A stretch of DNA of 64,000 bases from Enterovibrio sp. JCM 19048 (GTDB lineage: Bacteria; Pseudomonadota; Gammaproteobacteria; Enterobacterales; Vibrionaceae). The translations under genes were made by a program, and so were the position numbers. The DNA is taken from assembly GCA_001310415.1 (NCBI GenBank), contig BAXE01000003.1:248001-312000 (forward strand). The letters run 5' to 3'. The notes beneath the pieces are model-generated. The model saw only the letters and a list, made by a program, of their open reading frames with translations. It was not told the origin of the DNA and ran no database searches. This document shows positions 10,971 to 22,011 of the stretch, one piece after another (within the stretch, counting starts at the first letter, position 1; every line of letters starts with the position of its first letter).

Positions 10971-12355
<1,385 letters not shown>

Positions 12356-12379
12356 GTCGCTGTATTACGTAAAACTGCA

Positions 12380-12406
12380 AAAGGTCGGCATTAGCCGGCC
12401 TTTTTT
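12380..12406 (+). terminator. Rho-independent terminator after pntAB
   Basis: AAAGGTCGGC-atta-GCCGGCC followed by TTTTTT, 25 bp after the pntB stop. Confidence 0.85.
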
Positions 12407-12484
12407 GTATATGAACGCATCACACACACGTTTACTCTTACAAAGTACTGACATTCGTAAATATTTTGATGGTAATCTCCCGGC

Positions 12485-13927
12485 ATGCGATCGATCCTAC
12501 TCGTTTTATTAACGCTGCTGAGTTTTCAGACTACTGCGGCAGAATCTTTCCCTGAACAGCTAAACGCCTTCAGGTCTAAGCTATTGGCAGAACAACCTGT
12601 CGATTCTTTTGCCCTGAATGCGATTCACAGTGAATACCCCAAACCACTGTTATTGACTGATAGCCTCTTGCCTCAGTCCACAAACTACCCGCTGAAAGAT
12701 CTTAAACGGCTTTATCAATCTGCTGAGAAGTGTAAAGGACCTTGGCCGGTTAGCCCTTTGGTGACTGATCCTCTGGTTTTTACAAGGGCACTCTGTTTTA
12801 ACACCCAACTCCCATCTGTTTGGTTTTCCCGCTCAAACCTGATCCACCCAGGTGGTGGTAGTTACGCCGCCAAGTTTGTAGAAAAATTCCCGGAACGCCG
12901 CGAAGAGCTGTTACGTTTTTTCCATATAAAGGAAAGACCATTGGCTGCGCCGGATACCTTGCTCGGCAAACTGCAACGAATGCCAGAAAACGGAATAAAT
13001 GCACTTAATGGTGGCGCAGAGTCGATTCTGAGCGGGGAAGAGCTTTGGATGCGCGATGGTGGTGTGTACAAAGTCTATGATTCAGACACCTGGTTACCGT
13101 TACTGGAAAAGAGCGATCTCCTGGCATCCCCAACCGATGGCGGCGGATACTGCCTGTCACGTATCGGCAATGTCTGTTGGAACATAGAGCAGGCACCATC
13201 CTATTGGTCATCACTTGTGATCGCACTGGTGGTAATAAACCTGCTGTGGATTGCAGGGTGGGTGTTCAACCGCTGGACGGTAAAACGCCGGCTGATGCAG
13301 GAAAGGATGCTGGTGTTGCAGATCCTTACCCATGAACTGCGTACACCGATCGCCAGCCTTTCGATGACGGTTGAAGGCTTCCGACGCAAGTTTGATAGTT
13401 TGCCAGAGCCTCTTTACGACGAATTCCGCCGTCTTTGTGAAGACTCCCGCCGACTGAAGCAACTGGCTGAAGCGAGTAAAGATTACCTGCAATCCAACCA
13501 ACAGCAGCTGGTGCGAGAAAGCATTCCGTCGCTGGAAGAATGGCTGGGGTATTTGTGTGAAGAGCGCGAAGTGACCCTGCATATCGAGAAAGATGGGCCA
13601 GTTGCCGTGAATATTTATTGGTTGACGACATCGCTCGACAACCTTATAAGCAACGCTAAAAAGTATGGTAAAAATCCGGTAGAGGTTTTTGCCGAAATCA
13701 AAGACGGTTTACTGATCATCAAAGTTCAGGACCAAGGAAGTTTGACCGCAAAAGACTGGAAGACAATACGCAAACCATTTGTCAGTGAAAGAGGCCTTGG
13801 GCTAGGGCTGACAATTGTAGAAGCCATGATTGAGAGAATGGGTGGTAAACTATCGCTGTTTGGACCACCCACGACATTTATACTGGAGATACCTTGTGAC
13901 CCAACAAACGACTCTATTGCTCGTTGA
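12485..13927 (+). CDS. vxrA: Sensor histidine kinase, VxrA-type (DUF3404 sensor)
   Basis: Membrane sensor kinase of 480 residues. Residues 1-19 are a signal-like segment. A large periplasmic region (20-240) with four or more Cys resembles the DUF3404 sensor of VxrA. One membrane helix spans about 241-262. The kinase core shows the H box (LTHELRTP, His at residue 283), N box (DNLISNAKKYG, about 385) and G box (GLGLGL, about 438). In V. cholerae VxrAB controls cell-envelope homeostasis, biofilm and type VI secretion. Lying directly after pntAB and before a response regulator matches that locus. The vxrB start overlaps its 3' end by 32 bp. Confidence 0.88.
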   Translation: MRSILLVLLTLLSFQTTAAESFPEQLNAFRSKLLAEQPVDSFALNAIHSEYPKPLLLTDSLLPQSTNYPLKDLKRLYQSAEKCKGPWPVSPLVTDPLVFTRALCFNTQLPSVWFSRSNLIHPGGGSYAAKFVEKFPERREELLRFFHIKERPLAAPDTLLGKLQRMPENGINALNGGAESILSGEELWMRDGGVYKVYDSDTWLPLLEKSDLLASPTDGGGYCLSRIGNVCWNIEQAPSYWSSLVIALVVINLLWIAGWVFNRWTVKRRLMQERMLVLQILTHELRTPIASLSMTVEGFRRKFDSLPEPLYDEFRRLCEDSRRLKQLAEASKDYLQSNQQQLVRESIPSLEEWLGYLCEEREVTLHIEKDGPVAVNIYWLTTSLDNLISNAKKYGKNPVEVFAEIKDGLLIIKVQDQGSLTAKDWKTIRKPFVSERGLGLGLTIVEAMIERMGGKLSLFGPPTTFILEIPCDPTNDSIAR

Positions 13928-14566
13928 GGATGACGCAAACCTGGCGGACGGCTTGCTGGCCAGCTGGAACAAAATGGATACAAGTGCCTGTACGCAGATT
14001 GCGCACGTAAAGTAGAAGCTTTGTGGGCAGACGCTGATTTGGTCGTGCTCGACAGACAATTGCCGGAAGGCGATTCGATGGAATGGTTACCTAACTGGAA
14101 AAAACTGAAAGACGTTCCAGTTATCATGCTGACCGCAATGGTGTCAGTTCGCGATCGTGTTGGCGGGCTGGACTCTGGTGCGACAGATTACATGACCAAA
14201 CCTTTTGCAGAAGCTGAATTACTGGCGCGTATCCGCGTGCATTTGCGAAAGCCTGTTTCAGATACTGAAGCTGTTTCTGATGAAATTGTTGTAGGAAAGC
14301 TGCGGATCAATCCGTCAACACGCACTGTTATTTGTTCAGAGTGCGAAGTTATCCTCACCCGCACTGAATTCGATTTACTGGCGTTTTTGGCAAAAAATGC
14401 TGGCCGGGTGTTCACGCGTGATGAACTGCTCGATCAAGTGTGGGGCTACAACCATTACCCTACAACCCGTACAGTTGATACCCATGTGCTCCAGCTCCGT
14501 CAAAAATTGCCAGAAGTGGAAATTGAGACACTGCGTGGTGTTGGCTACAGGATGAAACACAACTGA
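13896..14566 (+). CDS. vxrB: Response regulator, OmpR/PhoB family (VxrB), frameshifted
   Basis: GTG 13896 starts a receiver domain (LLLVEDDANLADG), with the phospho-acceptor Asp in VVLDRQLPEGD (about residue 53) and the conserved Lys in MTKPFAEA. The C terminus is an OmpR-type winged helix (LTRTEFDLLAFL, then VDTHVLQLRQKL and RGVGYRM). A G is missing near 13977 (AAAATGG-ATAC); restoring it gives KMGYKCLYADCARKVEAL and joins the two halves into about 223 residues. It is the cognate regulator of the preceding kinase; the stop TGA overlaps the ATG of the next gene, indicating translational coupling. Confidence 0.9.
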
Positions 14567-15443
14567 TGCATCGCGCCGTATTTTTCTTCACCCTTTTGGC
14601 AATGCCAGCCCTGGCACAGGCTGCATGGTTTAGCGGCTCTGATGCGCTCACCTCAGCGCATCAAAAGCTCTTGGAGGGAAATACGGCAGCGAGTTTTGAT
14701 GCCATGGTTGAAGCGTGGCAACAGGACAAAACCGATACCGAAGAGCGCCACCTTACTGAGTTGCTCTCCCTTGCTATCACTGAAGATTGCGGGCGAAGCT
14801 TGAGTACACTGTCGCTGCCAAGTTGGTTGCAAAGCGTTGTGATACGTCGCGAAACCGTTCAGACCCCAAACCGTGTTTACTACCAGTTTTCGATCTACGG
14901 ACATTCAAAGCAGGGTGTATCTAACGTTTCATTTTCCGAGTGGCCGGAAAAGGCGCTGATTGACCAAAAATTGGTGAACAAAACGCCAACGATTTTAAGC
15001 TGGACATCTTGGGTTTGTCCCGCGCCGTGCCTGCAGGTCTCTACAAGCTGGAAGTCACCTCGAAAGAGGGCGAAGTGTGGTCTTCCTGGGTGCTGGTTTC
15101 GCAGCCTGATCCAATCCAGAAAATCAGTTGGAAAGACAGCCGTAGCTGGCGCATTGCGCCGCCTACCGATTTGAAGAGCACTTGTCGCCGACCATTCCTT
15201 TCAATGAACCTGTATCAACAGGACAATGACGGCAATCCGCCAATTTGGTCAGAAGACAAAGATAAAAACCTGCCTACTTCATTGCCAGAAATAGACGTTC
15301 CAAATGGACAGTACTGGTTTTCAGTCGCTTTGATCGAAAGGCGTTGGCAAGGTGCAATCTCCTTTGAAGAAGTCCAGCGAATTGCACGTTATATCGATTT
15401 TCCTGATATTGACCTGCGCGAATTGTCATTCAAAGGCAATTGA
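14566..15443 (+). CDS. DUF2861-like exported protein in the vxr operon (VxrC position), frameshifted
   Basis: Begins with a clear signal peptide (MHRAVFFFTLLAMPALAQA), so it acts in the periplasm or outside. The rest resembles the Vibrio-restricted DUF2861 family, with no catalytic motif that I can see. ATG 14566 overlaps the vxrB stop by one base. A base is missing near 14982, where the frame moves to read ANDFKLDILGLSRAVPAGLYKLEV. Corrected length is about 292 residues. In V. cholerae the gene after vxrB is vxrC; I assign this by position and general similarity only. Probably a partner of VxrAB envelope sensing. Confidence 0.7.
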
Positions 15444-15643
15444 TAACCACTATTATCTAACCCGCTAATATCTGCGCCTTATCAAAGCTTTAACATAAAG
15501 GGTTGAGAGGCGTCACACCTTAAGCACTTGTTTCCTTTCTGATACTTAACCTCAACTAGTATCAACGATAGCAATCTGCACCAAATACGCATTTTTCTGC
15601 GTGCCGGTTCTCATCAAATGTATCTAGAAACGGAATTTCTATT

Positions 15644-16818
15644 ATGAAAAAGAGCTTGTTATCGATAAGTCTTGCCCTCGCGGCTCCCCAGTTCTTGCTG
15701 CAAATTACAGCATTGATTCACGAATCGATGCGATGGGAGGGGCTGGCACAGCCGCCGCTAACTATTTAAGTGCTGGTTTCCACAACCCGGCTTTGGTTGC
15801 CATGGATCCTGAAAGTGCTTTTGGTGTGTTGTTTCCTGTAGTGGGTGTGCAGTTACGTGATCCAGACCAGCTGATTGATGCTCTCAATGATTTTGGTGAC
15901 GTTTACCAACGTTTTGAGAACGATCCAACCAACTCCAGCAATCGTACTGCTGCGGCCGATGCGCTTCGTGGGCTGCAAAACAAAAATGGTTACGTCAGTG
16001 GTGGCATTGGCGGTGCGATAGCGATTCCTACCTCAACCATTTCAGGCAACTTTTTTGTGAAAGGGTACACCGAAGCGGTTGTGATGCCAGAGGTGGATGA
16101 CGGTGATATTGATAACATCGAAAACCCGGTTCTCGACCCTGATGGTGACTATACACTGAATTCAAAAGGCCGAGTGTTAGCATTTGGTGTGGTTGATGTC
16201 GGGCTGGCTTTGGCCGGCAACATTGAAATTCTGGGGCAGCGAATCGCACTGGGCGTTACGCCAAAGTCACAGAAATTCTATACCTACCACTATGAAGTAT
16301 CGGTACAGAGCTTTGATGACAGCCAATGGGATAATGATGCAAACCAGACTGATGAAAGCGCCTTTAACGTCGACCTTGGTGCCGCCTGGCAAACAGGCCC
16401 GTTCCGCGTCGGTTTTGCTGCAAAGAATCTGGTATCTCATGAAATCAAAACAGTGAACTACACCCGGGAGTACACCTATCACATAGAACCGCTTTATACC
16501 TTGGGTGGTGCATTTATCACGGATCTTTTTGTTGCTACCATTGATGTCGATCTTAATAAGCAGAAACGTTTCAGTGCGCCAAGCGGCCCAGCGATCAAAG
16601 ACGATACGCAATTGATCCGCCTGGGGACAGAGTTTAATGCCTGGGGATGGGCGCAGTTGCGCGCGGGTTATATCAACGACCTTGAGGACACGTTGGATGG
16701 TGCATTAACACTGGGTGTTGGTTTGTCGCCGTTTAATACAATTCACTTTGATGTTGCTGCACAGCTAATCGACAGCAATAGTTATGGCGGTTCGCTACAA
16801 CTGGCATTTACCTTCTAA
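15644..16818 (+). CDS. TraF-like outer-membrane beta-barrel protein (PF13729 type), frameshifted
   Basis: Signal peptide ([14 protein letters not shown]), then a mature protein opening with the [14 protein letters not shown] block typical of the so-called conjugal transfer TraF family, and many alternating beta strands ending in LAFTF, a C-terminal aromatic residue as in outer-membrane barrels. Despite the name there is no conjugation locus here. A C is missing from the CCCC run near 15696-15699; restored, the signal sequence joins the barrel (about 391 residues). It lies 200 bp downstream of the vxr-type operon. A FadL-like transport role is possible but unproven. Confidence 0.72.
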
Positions 16819-16868
16819 GCCAGTTAGCAGTAGAATGTGCGCCTTTCAAACGATGTATAGAGCTGTAC

Positions 16869-17021
16869 ATGAACAATATGCCAACTTTGAACCATGCCGA
16901 GCAGCAAGAAGCTGCAGAGCGTATCCACGCTTTGATGGCGGAAGGCATGAGTAGCGGCGAAGCCATTATGATTGTGGCTAACGAGATCCGCGAGCGAGAA
17001 GCAGCGAAAAAAGATGATTAA
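16869..17021 (+). CDS. yoaH: YoaH family protein (UPF0181)
   Basis: 50-residue acidic helical protein ([19 protein letters not shown] start) with the family's GMSSGEAI block in the middle and a Lys/Asp tail. This matches E. coli YoaH in layout. The function is unknown. It is followed about 100 bp later by an HD hydrolase on the same strand. Confidence 0.85.
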   Translation: MNNMPTLNHAEQQEAAERIHALMAEGMSSGEAIMIVANEIREREAAKKDD

Positions 17022-17124
17022 TGTGAAAGCGGCCATTATTTGGTCGTTTTTCTTTTTTTATAAGCGCGCTAATCTAGTCACAATTGTTTTCAAGGTCATT
17101 GGCCCCGCGGAGGTTGGTTTAGCG

Positions 17125-17649
17125 TTGAATAATCGATTGTTGATGGCGAAGAACTTTGCCCGCGCCCGTCATGAAGGGCAACGCTATGGCGAGTTTCCTT
17201 ATCACGTTCATTTGGACGACGTCGAGAAACTGGCTCAGCCATTTGGTATCAACGCTATGGTCGTGGCGCAGCTCCACGATATTCTTGAAGACACCACCAC
17301 CAGTTTTGATGAGTTAGTTACAGACTTTGGTGAGCTCGTTGCTTTAGCGGTCAGCTATCTGACTGATCCGGTTGGTGGCGATCGAAAAAGTAAGAAAAAG
17401 CAACTTTACCAACGGTTCACAACGCTTGACCCTGTTGAGGAAGCGGCGCGTTTGGCGCTCATCGTGAAAGCGTGTGATCGATTGGCAAATGTAAAAGCGA
17501 GTCGTTTGTTCCATCCTCCCAAATACGCCCTTTACCAATCTGAACACCCTGAATTTCGCAAAGCCGCTTACCGTGTGGGTCTGTGTGAAATGGTCTGGTG
17601 GGAGTTGGATATGCTGATCGAAGTAGGCGATAAAATAGGGCGGTACTAA
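17125..17649 (+). CDS. HD-domain hydrolase (RelA/SpoT-hydrolase-like)
   Basis: Single-domain HD metal-dependent phosphohydrolase of about 174 residues. The fold begins with NFARARHEGQRYGEFPYHVH, as in the hydrolase domain of SpoT and small alarmone hydrolases, and carries the His-Asp pair in QLHDILED and the ACDRLANVK helix. It has no synthetase or regulatory domain. The start is uncertain: TTG 17125 has CGGAGG at 17108-17113, slightly far; ATG 17143 is the alternative. Substrate could be (p)ppGpp or another nucleotide. Confidence 0.75.
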   Translation: MNNRLLMAKNFARARHEGQRYGEFPYHVHLDDVEKLAQPFGINAMVVAQLHDILEDTTTSFDELVTDFGELVALAVSYLTDPVGGDRKSKKKQLYQRFTTLDPVEEAARLALIVKACDRLANVKASRLFHPPKYALYQSEHPEFRKAAYRVGLCEMVWWELDMLIEVGDKIGRY

Positions 17650-17683
17650 AAGATCCCGTTGCGGTTATTCATCCAGCGCTAAA

Positions 17684-17707
17684 AAACGCTCCCAGTTGGG
17701 AGCGTTT
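17684..17707. terminator. Bidirectional terminator between the HD hydrolase and nadE
   Basis: AAACGCTCCCA-gt-TGGGAGCGTTT is a perfect inverted repeat between two convergent genes. Confidence 0.8.
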
Positions 17708-17727
17708 CTGATCTCAAAGGCTAGCTG

Positions 17728-18562
17728 TCACTCTTCGTCGTAGATAGTCGGGATTGGCTGGCGTTTATGTTGAGTGGCTTTATAAATACTGACCAAGCGG
17801 GCAGTAACACGCTCTTCAACCGGCTTACCTTCCAGAAAATCATCAATTTCTTCGTACGTGAGTTGCAGCGCATCTTCATCCGCCTTTTGAGGAGACAGCT
17901 CTTCCAGGTCTGCTGTGGGCGTTTTAACGACCAGTACATCTGGAGCACCCATGTGGGCAGCAAGTTGGCGAACTTGACGTTTGCTCAAACCGAACAGAGG
18001 GGCAAGGTCACAAGCACCATCTCCAAACTTGGTGTAGAAGCCTGTGATGTTTTCTGCTGAGTGGTCAGTTCCCAGTACCAATCCACCAACGAGGCCAGCA
18101 ATTTCATACTGCGCAACCATGCGGGCACGGGCTTTTACATTCCCTTTAACGAAATCCACTTTGGCATTGTCAGCAGGAATAAGCTGTGCCTTCCAATGCG
18201 TCCAATGCTGATGTATGCAGGCCATCGACACCGGCTTTGATATTCACACTAACAGATTGGCTTGGGCGGATAAAGCTCAGCGCCAGTTGTGCTTCGTCTT
18301 CATCTTGCTGAACGCCGTATGGCAGTCGGACAGCAATGAATTGATAGTCTGTCGAGCCGGTCTCATCGTTCAGTTGCTCAACAGCAAGTTGTGCCAGACG
18401 ACCGCAAGTAGATGAGTCAACACCGCCGCTGATCCCCAGAACCAGAGACTTGGTGCCAGAAGCTTTCAAACGGTTTTTGATAAAGTTGATGCGGCGCTGT
18501 ACTTCAAACGCAGGATCGATAGTCGGAAGTACTCGCATTTCTTCGCGGATAGCTTGTTCCAT
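17728..18562 (-). CDS. nadE: NH3-dependent NAD+ synthetase, frameshifted
   Basis: Makes NAD+ from nicotinate adenine dinucleotide, ammonia and ATP. The PP-loop [14 protein letters not shown] lies near residue 50; the second half has [39 protein letters not shown] and [13 protein letters not shown], all diagnostic. The frame breaks around 18172-18185, near residues EGT. The length shows two bases missing or one added; two one-base deletions a few bases apart best restore the expected TGLIPAD. Corrected length is about 278 residues. Being essential, it is surely intact in the organism. A NadD-like gene is transcribed divergently from it. Confidence 0.92.
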
Positions 18563-18811
18563 TTCAAGACATTCCCATGGTCTGATGACATGTTTTGTTT
18601 ATTCTGCAATATCCTGACGGCAAAATCATGATCTATCTCTACTTGAGAGAACAAGCTGAACAAGAAACCTGCAAAAATAGAAAGTGCCGTCGCCTGAGAT
18701 TTCTGGAATGGCGCAATCTTGCCCATTTGATTGTAAAAAGAAACAAAATACATTGATGAACCGGTAACTTATCAGGTATCTATAGAACACTTAATCAATG
18801 AAAGTAACGAA

Positions 18812-19337
18812 ATGATGCTGGAGCGATCCCCATAAAATTGCCATTTTTGGTAGCGCCTTTAATCCGCCCAGTTTGGGGCATTTAAGTGTCATTAAAAGGC
18901 TCAGCCACTTTGATCGCATCTTGCTGGTCCCCAGTTTTGCCCATGCCTGGGGTAAACAAATGGCAGATTTTGATTTGCGATGTGAGTGGGTCAGCGACTT
19001 CATTGATGACGCCCGCTGTGAAAACCTTGAGCTTTACCGGGAAGAAGAAACGCTAAGCGACAATAAAGGCGTAACTACCTGGGCATTGTTAAACCATATT
19101 CAGAACCAATATCCCAATTCTGAACTCACCTTCGTTATCGGGCCGGATAATTTTTTAAAATTCGGTAAGTTTCACCGCGCAGAAGATATTTTACAGCGTT
19201 GGAATGTTCTTGCTTGTCCCGAAACAGTGCCTGTTCGCAGTACTGAAATCCGGGAGCGACTGGCAAAAAGCCAAGATATCTCGGGGCTCACAACCCCAAC
19301 GTTGGCAAATAAACTAAAAAAGGCTGATTTCAGCTAA
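18812..19337 (+). CDS. NadD-like nicotinate-nucleotide adenylyltransferase, start frameshifted
   Basis: Nucleotidyltransferase-fold protein with the FGSAFNPPSLGHLSV active-site block (the HxGH-type motif reads SLGH), about 170 residues. It resembles the short NadD-like proteins encoded beside nadE in Vibrio. The likely start at ATG 18812/18815 is in another frame from the conserved block. A length error in the CCCC run at 18828-18831 (one extra, or two missing) would join them. A second ATG, 18798, is in the right frame but is cut by TGA 18813. Probable role: adenylating a nicotinate or nicotinamide nucleotide in NAD synthesis. Confidence 0.72.
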
Positions 19338-19446
19338 CTATTTTTATCTGTTAACCGCAGGACGGTTGGCAGGATTTTTTACTTTGGGCATTACCTGACA
19401 ACTGGATTGCAGTGGGTACCGCTCAGGGCATTTTAGGTATTCGATC

Positions 19447-19917
19447 TTGGTTGTAAGCAGTTTACGCAACGGGATTGTCTGTCTGTTTGTGACATCGTCA
19501 CTTTCTTATGCAGCGACCGTACAGCAAGGCGCTTCTAGCGCTAATTATTTAAAATCAGACAGTTACTCAAACAGCACCGTATCGCAGGGAAGTGATACAA
19601 AGCTAAGTTTAAATTGGCAGGGAACCGAGACTAAATTGCCGTCCATCTGGGACACTTGGCAATACGATTGGGATATGCCGCAGATACTCTCCGCGCAAAC
19701 AGAAAATACTTATTACGGTTTTGGCGTTTGGCAGCCTGATTCATTGGAAGATAAAGAAGGGAAATTTGACGTAGAGGATTGGATCCTCGGTCACGGTGTG
19801 AACTTCAGCTTCAGCGCAGAATCGAAATCCACCAATACCCGATACCGGTTTGATATGCGTTGGCATGAAAAAACCGATACCGAGATATTATTTCAGTTGC
19901 AGGTACCGCTTAGATAG
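19447..19917 (+). CDS. Exported protein of unknown function
   Basis: 156 residues starting at TTG 19447 with a signal peptide (about residues 1-23, ending SLSYAA). The mature part is rich in Ser, Thr, Asp and aromatic residues (WQGTETKLPSIWDTWQYDWD) with beta-strand character; no motif recognised. The stop overlaps the convergent regulator gene by 8 bp. Start choice is uncertain because no good ribosome-binding site is visible. Confidence 0.55.
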   Translation: MVVSSLRNGIVCLFVTSSLSYAATVQQGASSANYLKSDSYSNSTVSQGSDTKLSLNWQGTETKLPSIWDTWQYDWDMPQILSAQTENTYYGFGVWQPDSLEDKEGKFDVEDWILGHGVNFSFSAESKSTNTRYRFDMRWHEKTDTEILFQLQVPLR

Positions 19918-20572
19918 TTCCTGCGACTTTCTCTAAAAGATGTGCAACTTCCTCGGCTGGGCGTTGCGCATTTTTCGCAATCTTATCAATTTTCTGGCCA
20001 GATTTACGGTTTCTTACCCAAGCGCGGACGCGCAATTGCTCAGTCAGAAATTCAGCATCCATTCCTAGAGTTTTTTCAATCGCCACTTTATTGGCCACGC
20101 TCCCGCTCTTCTCAAAGGCTTCAATTTCCTTCATCGTGTTGATGAGCTCTACGCTGTATCGATCATCAGGCGTAGAATACGCGATAAAATCACGCACGCA
20201 GCGTAGCAGGCGGCCATAGGCTCCATCCCAGTTTGTTGTGTTTTTATCTGCCAACTGGCGCAATTGCTGGGCAGCGGCTTCAACCAGCGAGGTATCGCGA
20301 ATAAAACCTGCACGCGCAGGTAAGGAAATAGTTGAACGAACTGAGAGATCAAACGTCGAAATAACAGAACCTTGCAAAACGGTTACTGCATTCAAACAGC
20401 CGGAAGGCAGCCAAAATACCTTATTCTGACATACAGGGATCTCGAATTTTCCTAGTCGAACCAAAACGGCACCTGTGTGAACCAGGATAGCAGTGGAATG
20501 TGGGTGACTTTTACGAGGACCGACGATAAGGTGTTCGGCAGTCATTGGGTGAAATTCGATGGCTTGCTGCAT
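19910..20572 (-). CDS. Cupin-like regulator, AraC-type N-terminal domain (tentative)
   Basis: 220-residue cytosolic protein. The N-terminal half (HSTAILVHTGAVLVRLG, VFWLPSGCLNAV) resembles the cupin sensing arm of AraC-type regulators. The C-terminal half is helical and basic (AWVRNRKSGQKIDKIAKNAQ) but lacks a full two-helix-turn-helix AraC domain that I can recognise. It may be a degenerate AraC-family protein. It converges on an exported-protein gene and diverges from the acyltransferase gene. Confidence 0.5.
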   Translation of the reverse strand: MQQAIEFHPMTAEHLIVGPRKSHPHSTAILVHTGAVLVRLGKFEIPVCQNKVFWLPSGCLNAVTVLQGSVISTFDLSVRSTISLPARAGFIRDTSLVEAAAQQLRQLADKNTTNWDGAYGRLLRCVRDFIAYSTPDDRYSVELINTMKEIEAFEKSGSVANKVAIEKTLGMDAEFLTEQLRVRAWVRNRKSGQKIDKIAKNAQRPAEEVAHLLEKVAGTI

Positions 20573-20792
20573 GTTAAGGCTCTCTAATTACAAGGCGGAC
20601 ATAGTCATTGGTTTTGTGGCCTAAATCAAGCAAATGACACTTCTTTGTCTATTGATTAACCGATGTGTTGCAATATGATGCGAATGCAAAGAGGTTAGAC
20701 CTCCAACCTCATGGTTAATCGAACCAAAATCATGTTCGAAATGTTTTATCTGCGTAAAATGGCGCTGTTTTCATTGGAGTAAGAAGATTCTC

Positions 20793-21920
20793 GTGCAACA
20801 AAACACCGAACAACAGAATAACGATCCTTTTTTAGATATCCGTCCTTACCATGACGACGAAGTTCCTGCGGCAATCGGTCGACTGATCAACGACGAAGAA
20901 TTCATCACCGCGATTCTAAAATACAGATTCCCTCATTTCTCAGGGCTTGCCGGCTGGTTGTTAAAGCCTGTGCTGAGACAATACCTGCGCTCAAAGTGGA
21001 GCAAGGTAAAAACGGTTCGAGATGTGCAGCTTCATGTCGCTAGCTACATGGAGTCAATGATCAAAAATACCTCAGATGGCTTGACCACAAGCGGTCTGGA
21101 TAAACTGGATCCAAACCAAAGCTACTTGTTTGTCTCAAACCACAGAGACATCGCTATGGATCCTGCAATGGTCAACTGGTGTCTGCACCTGAATGGTTTC
21201 GATACCGTGCGTATTGCAATTGGCGACAACCTGCTCAAAAAGCCGTGTGCGACGGAGTTGATGAAACTGAACAAAAGCTTCATCGTTAAACGCTCCGCAA
21301 AAGGCCCGCGCGAAATGATGAAAGCACTGAGTCAACTCTCTGCCTATATCAAAGCATCGCTTGAAGAAAAGCAGTCTATCTGGATTGCGCAAAAAGAAGG
21401 GCGCGCGAAAGACGGTAACGATAAAACCGATCCTGCGATCCTGAAAATGTTCTTCATGGAAGGTCGTCACAGAAAAGAAGCGTTTTCTGATTACGTGGCG
21501 CAACTTAGAATTGTGCCAGTGACCATTTCTTATGAAAACGACCCTTGTGATGCGGCGAAGGCCAATGAGTTATATCGCAAGCAGCAAGAAGGTGGCTACG
21601 AGAAAGGTGAGTTTGAGGATATCGAAAGCATCGTTCAGGGGATTGTTGGACAGAAGCGCCGTATCCATGTTGCTTTTGGTGATGTGATTGGTGAAGGCTT
21701 CGAAACGCCAGACTTGCTTGCTCAGGAAATTGACCGTCAGATCTATCAGAATTATCACTTGTTCCCAAGCAACTATATTGCGGCGGACAAAACGCACGAG
21801 TCGATTACTGATAACGACCGCGCGCTATTCGACAGAAAACTCTCTGCATTGCCAGAAGGTGTTGCGCAGATTGTGAAAGCAATGTACGCGATGCCAACGG
21901 CAAAAAAAGTGGACGCCTAG
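20793..21920 (+). CDS. PlsC-like glycerol acyltransferase family protein
   Basis: 375 residues. The acyltransferase signature block FVSNHRDIAMDPAM lies near residue 115; its His/Asp pair is the counterpart of the HX4D motif. A second block, IWIAQKEGRAKDG (about 198), corresponds to the family's motif III. These indicate acyl transfer to a glycerophosphate-like acceptor at the membrane. Start GTG 20793 has GGAG at 20776-20779, a little distant. The strong terminator downstream makes it monocistronic. Substrate not determinable here. Confidence 0.75.
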   Translation: MQQNTEQQNNDPFLDIRPYHDDEVPAAIGRLINDEEFITAILKYRFPHFSGLAGWLLKPVLRQYLRSKWSKVKTVRDVQLHVASYMESMIKNTSDGLTTSGLDKLDPNQSYLFVSNHRDIAMDPAMVNWCLHLNGFDTVRIAIGDNLLKKPCATELMKLNKSFIVKRSAKGPREMMKALSQLSAYIKASLEEKQSIWIAQKEGRAKDGNDKTDPAILKMFFMEGRHRKEAFSDYVAQLRIVPVTISYENDPCDAAKANELYRKQQEGGYEKGEFEDIESIVQGIVGQKRRIHVAFGDVIGEGFETPDLLAQEIDRQIYQNYHLFPSNYIAADKTHESITDNDRALFDRKLSALPEGVAQIVKAMYAMPTAKKVDA

Positions 21921-21944
21921 TTCCTCAATATATTGATAATACAT

Positions 21945-21980
21945 AAAAAAAGCCTTGTTACGCTGTAACGAGGCTTTTTT
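21945..21980. terminator. Bidirectional terminator
   Basis: AAAAAAGCCT-TGTTAC and GTAACG-AGGCTTTTTT form a long stem between two convergent genes. Confidence 0.85.
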
Positions 21981-22011
21981 GTTTCTGCATCTTCGCGCCA
22001 GATGCTAACTA

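Noticed and set aside
15644..16818. TraF name as evidence of a conjugative element
   Set aside because: No other transfer, relaxase or integrase genes nearby; the family is a chromosomal outer-membrane barrel in Vibrio.
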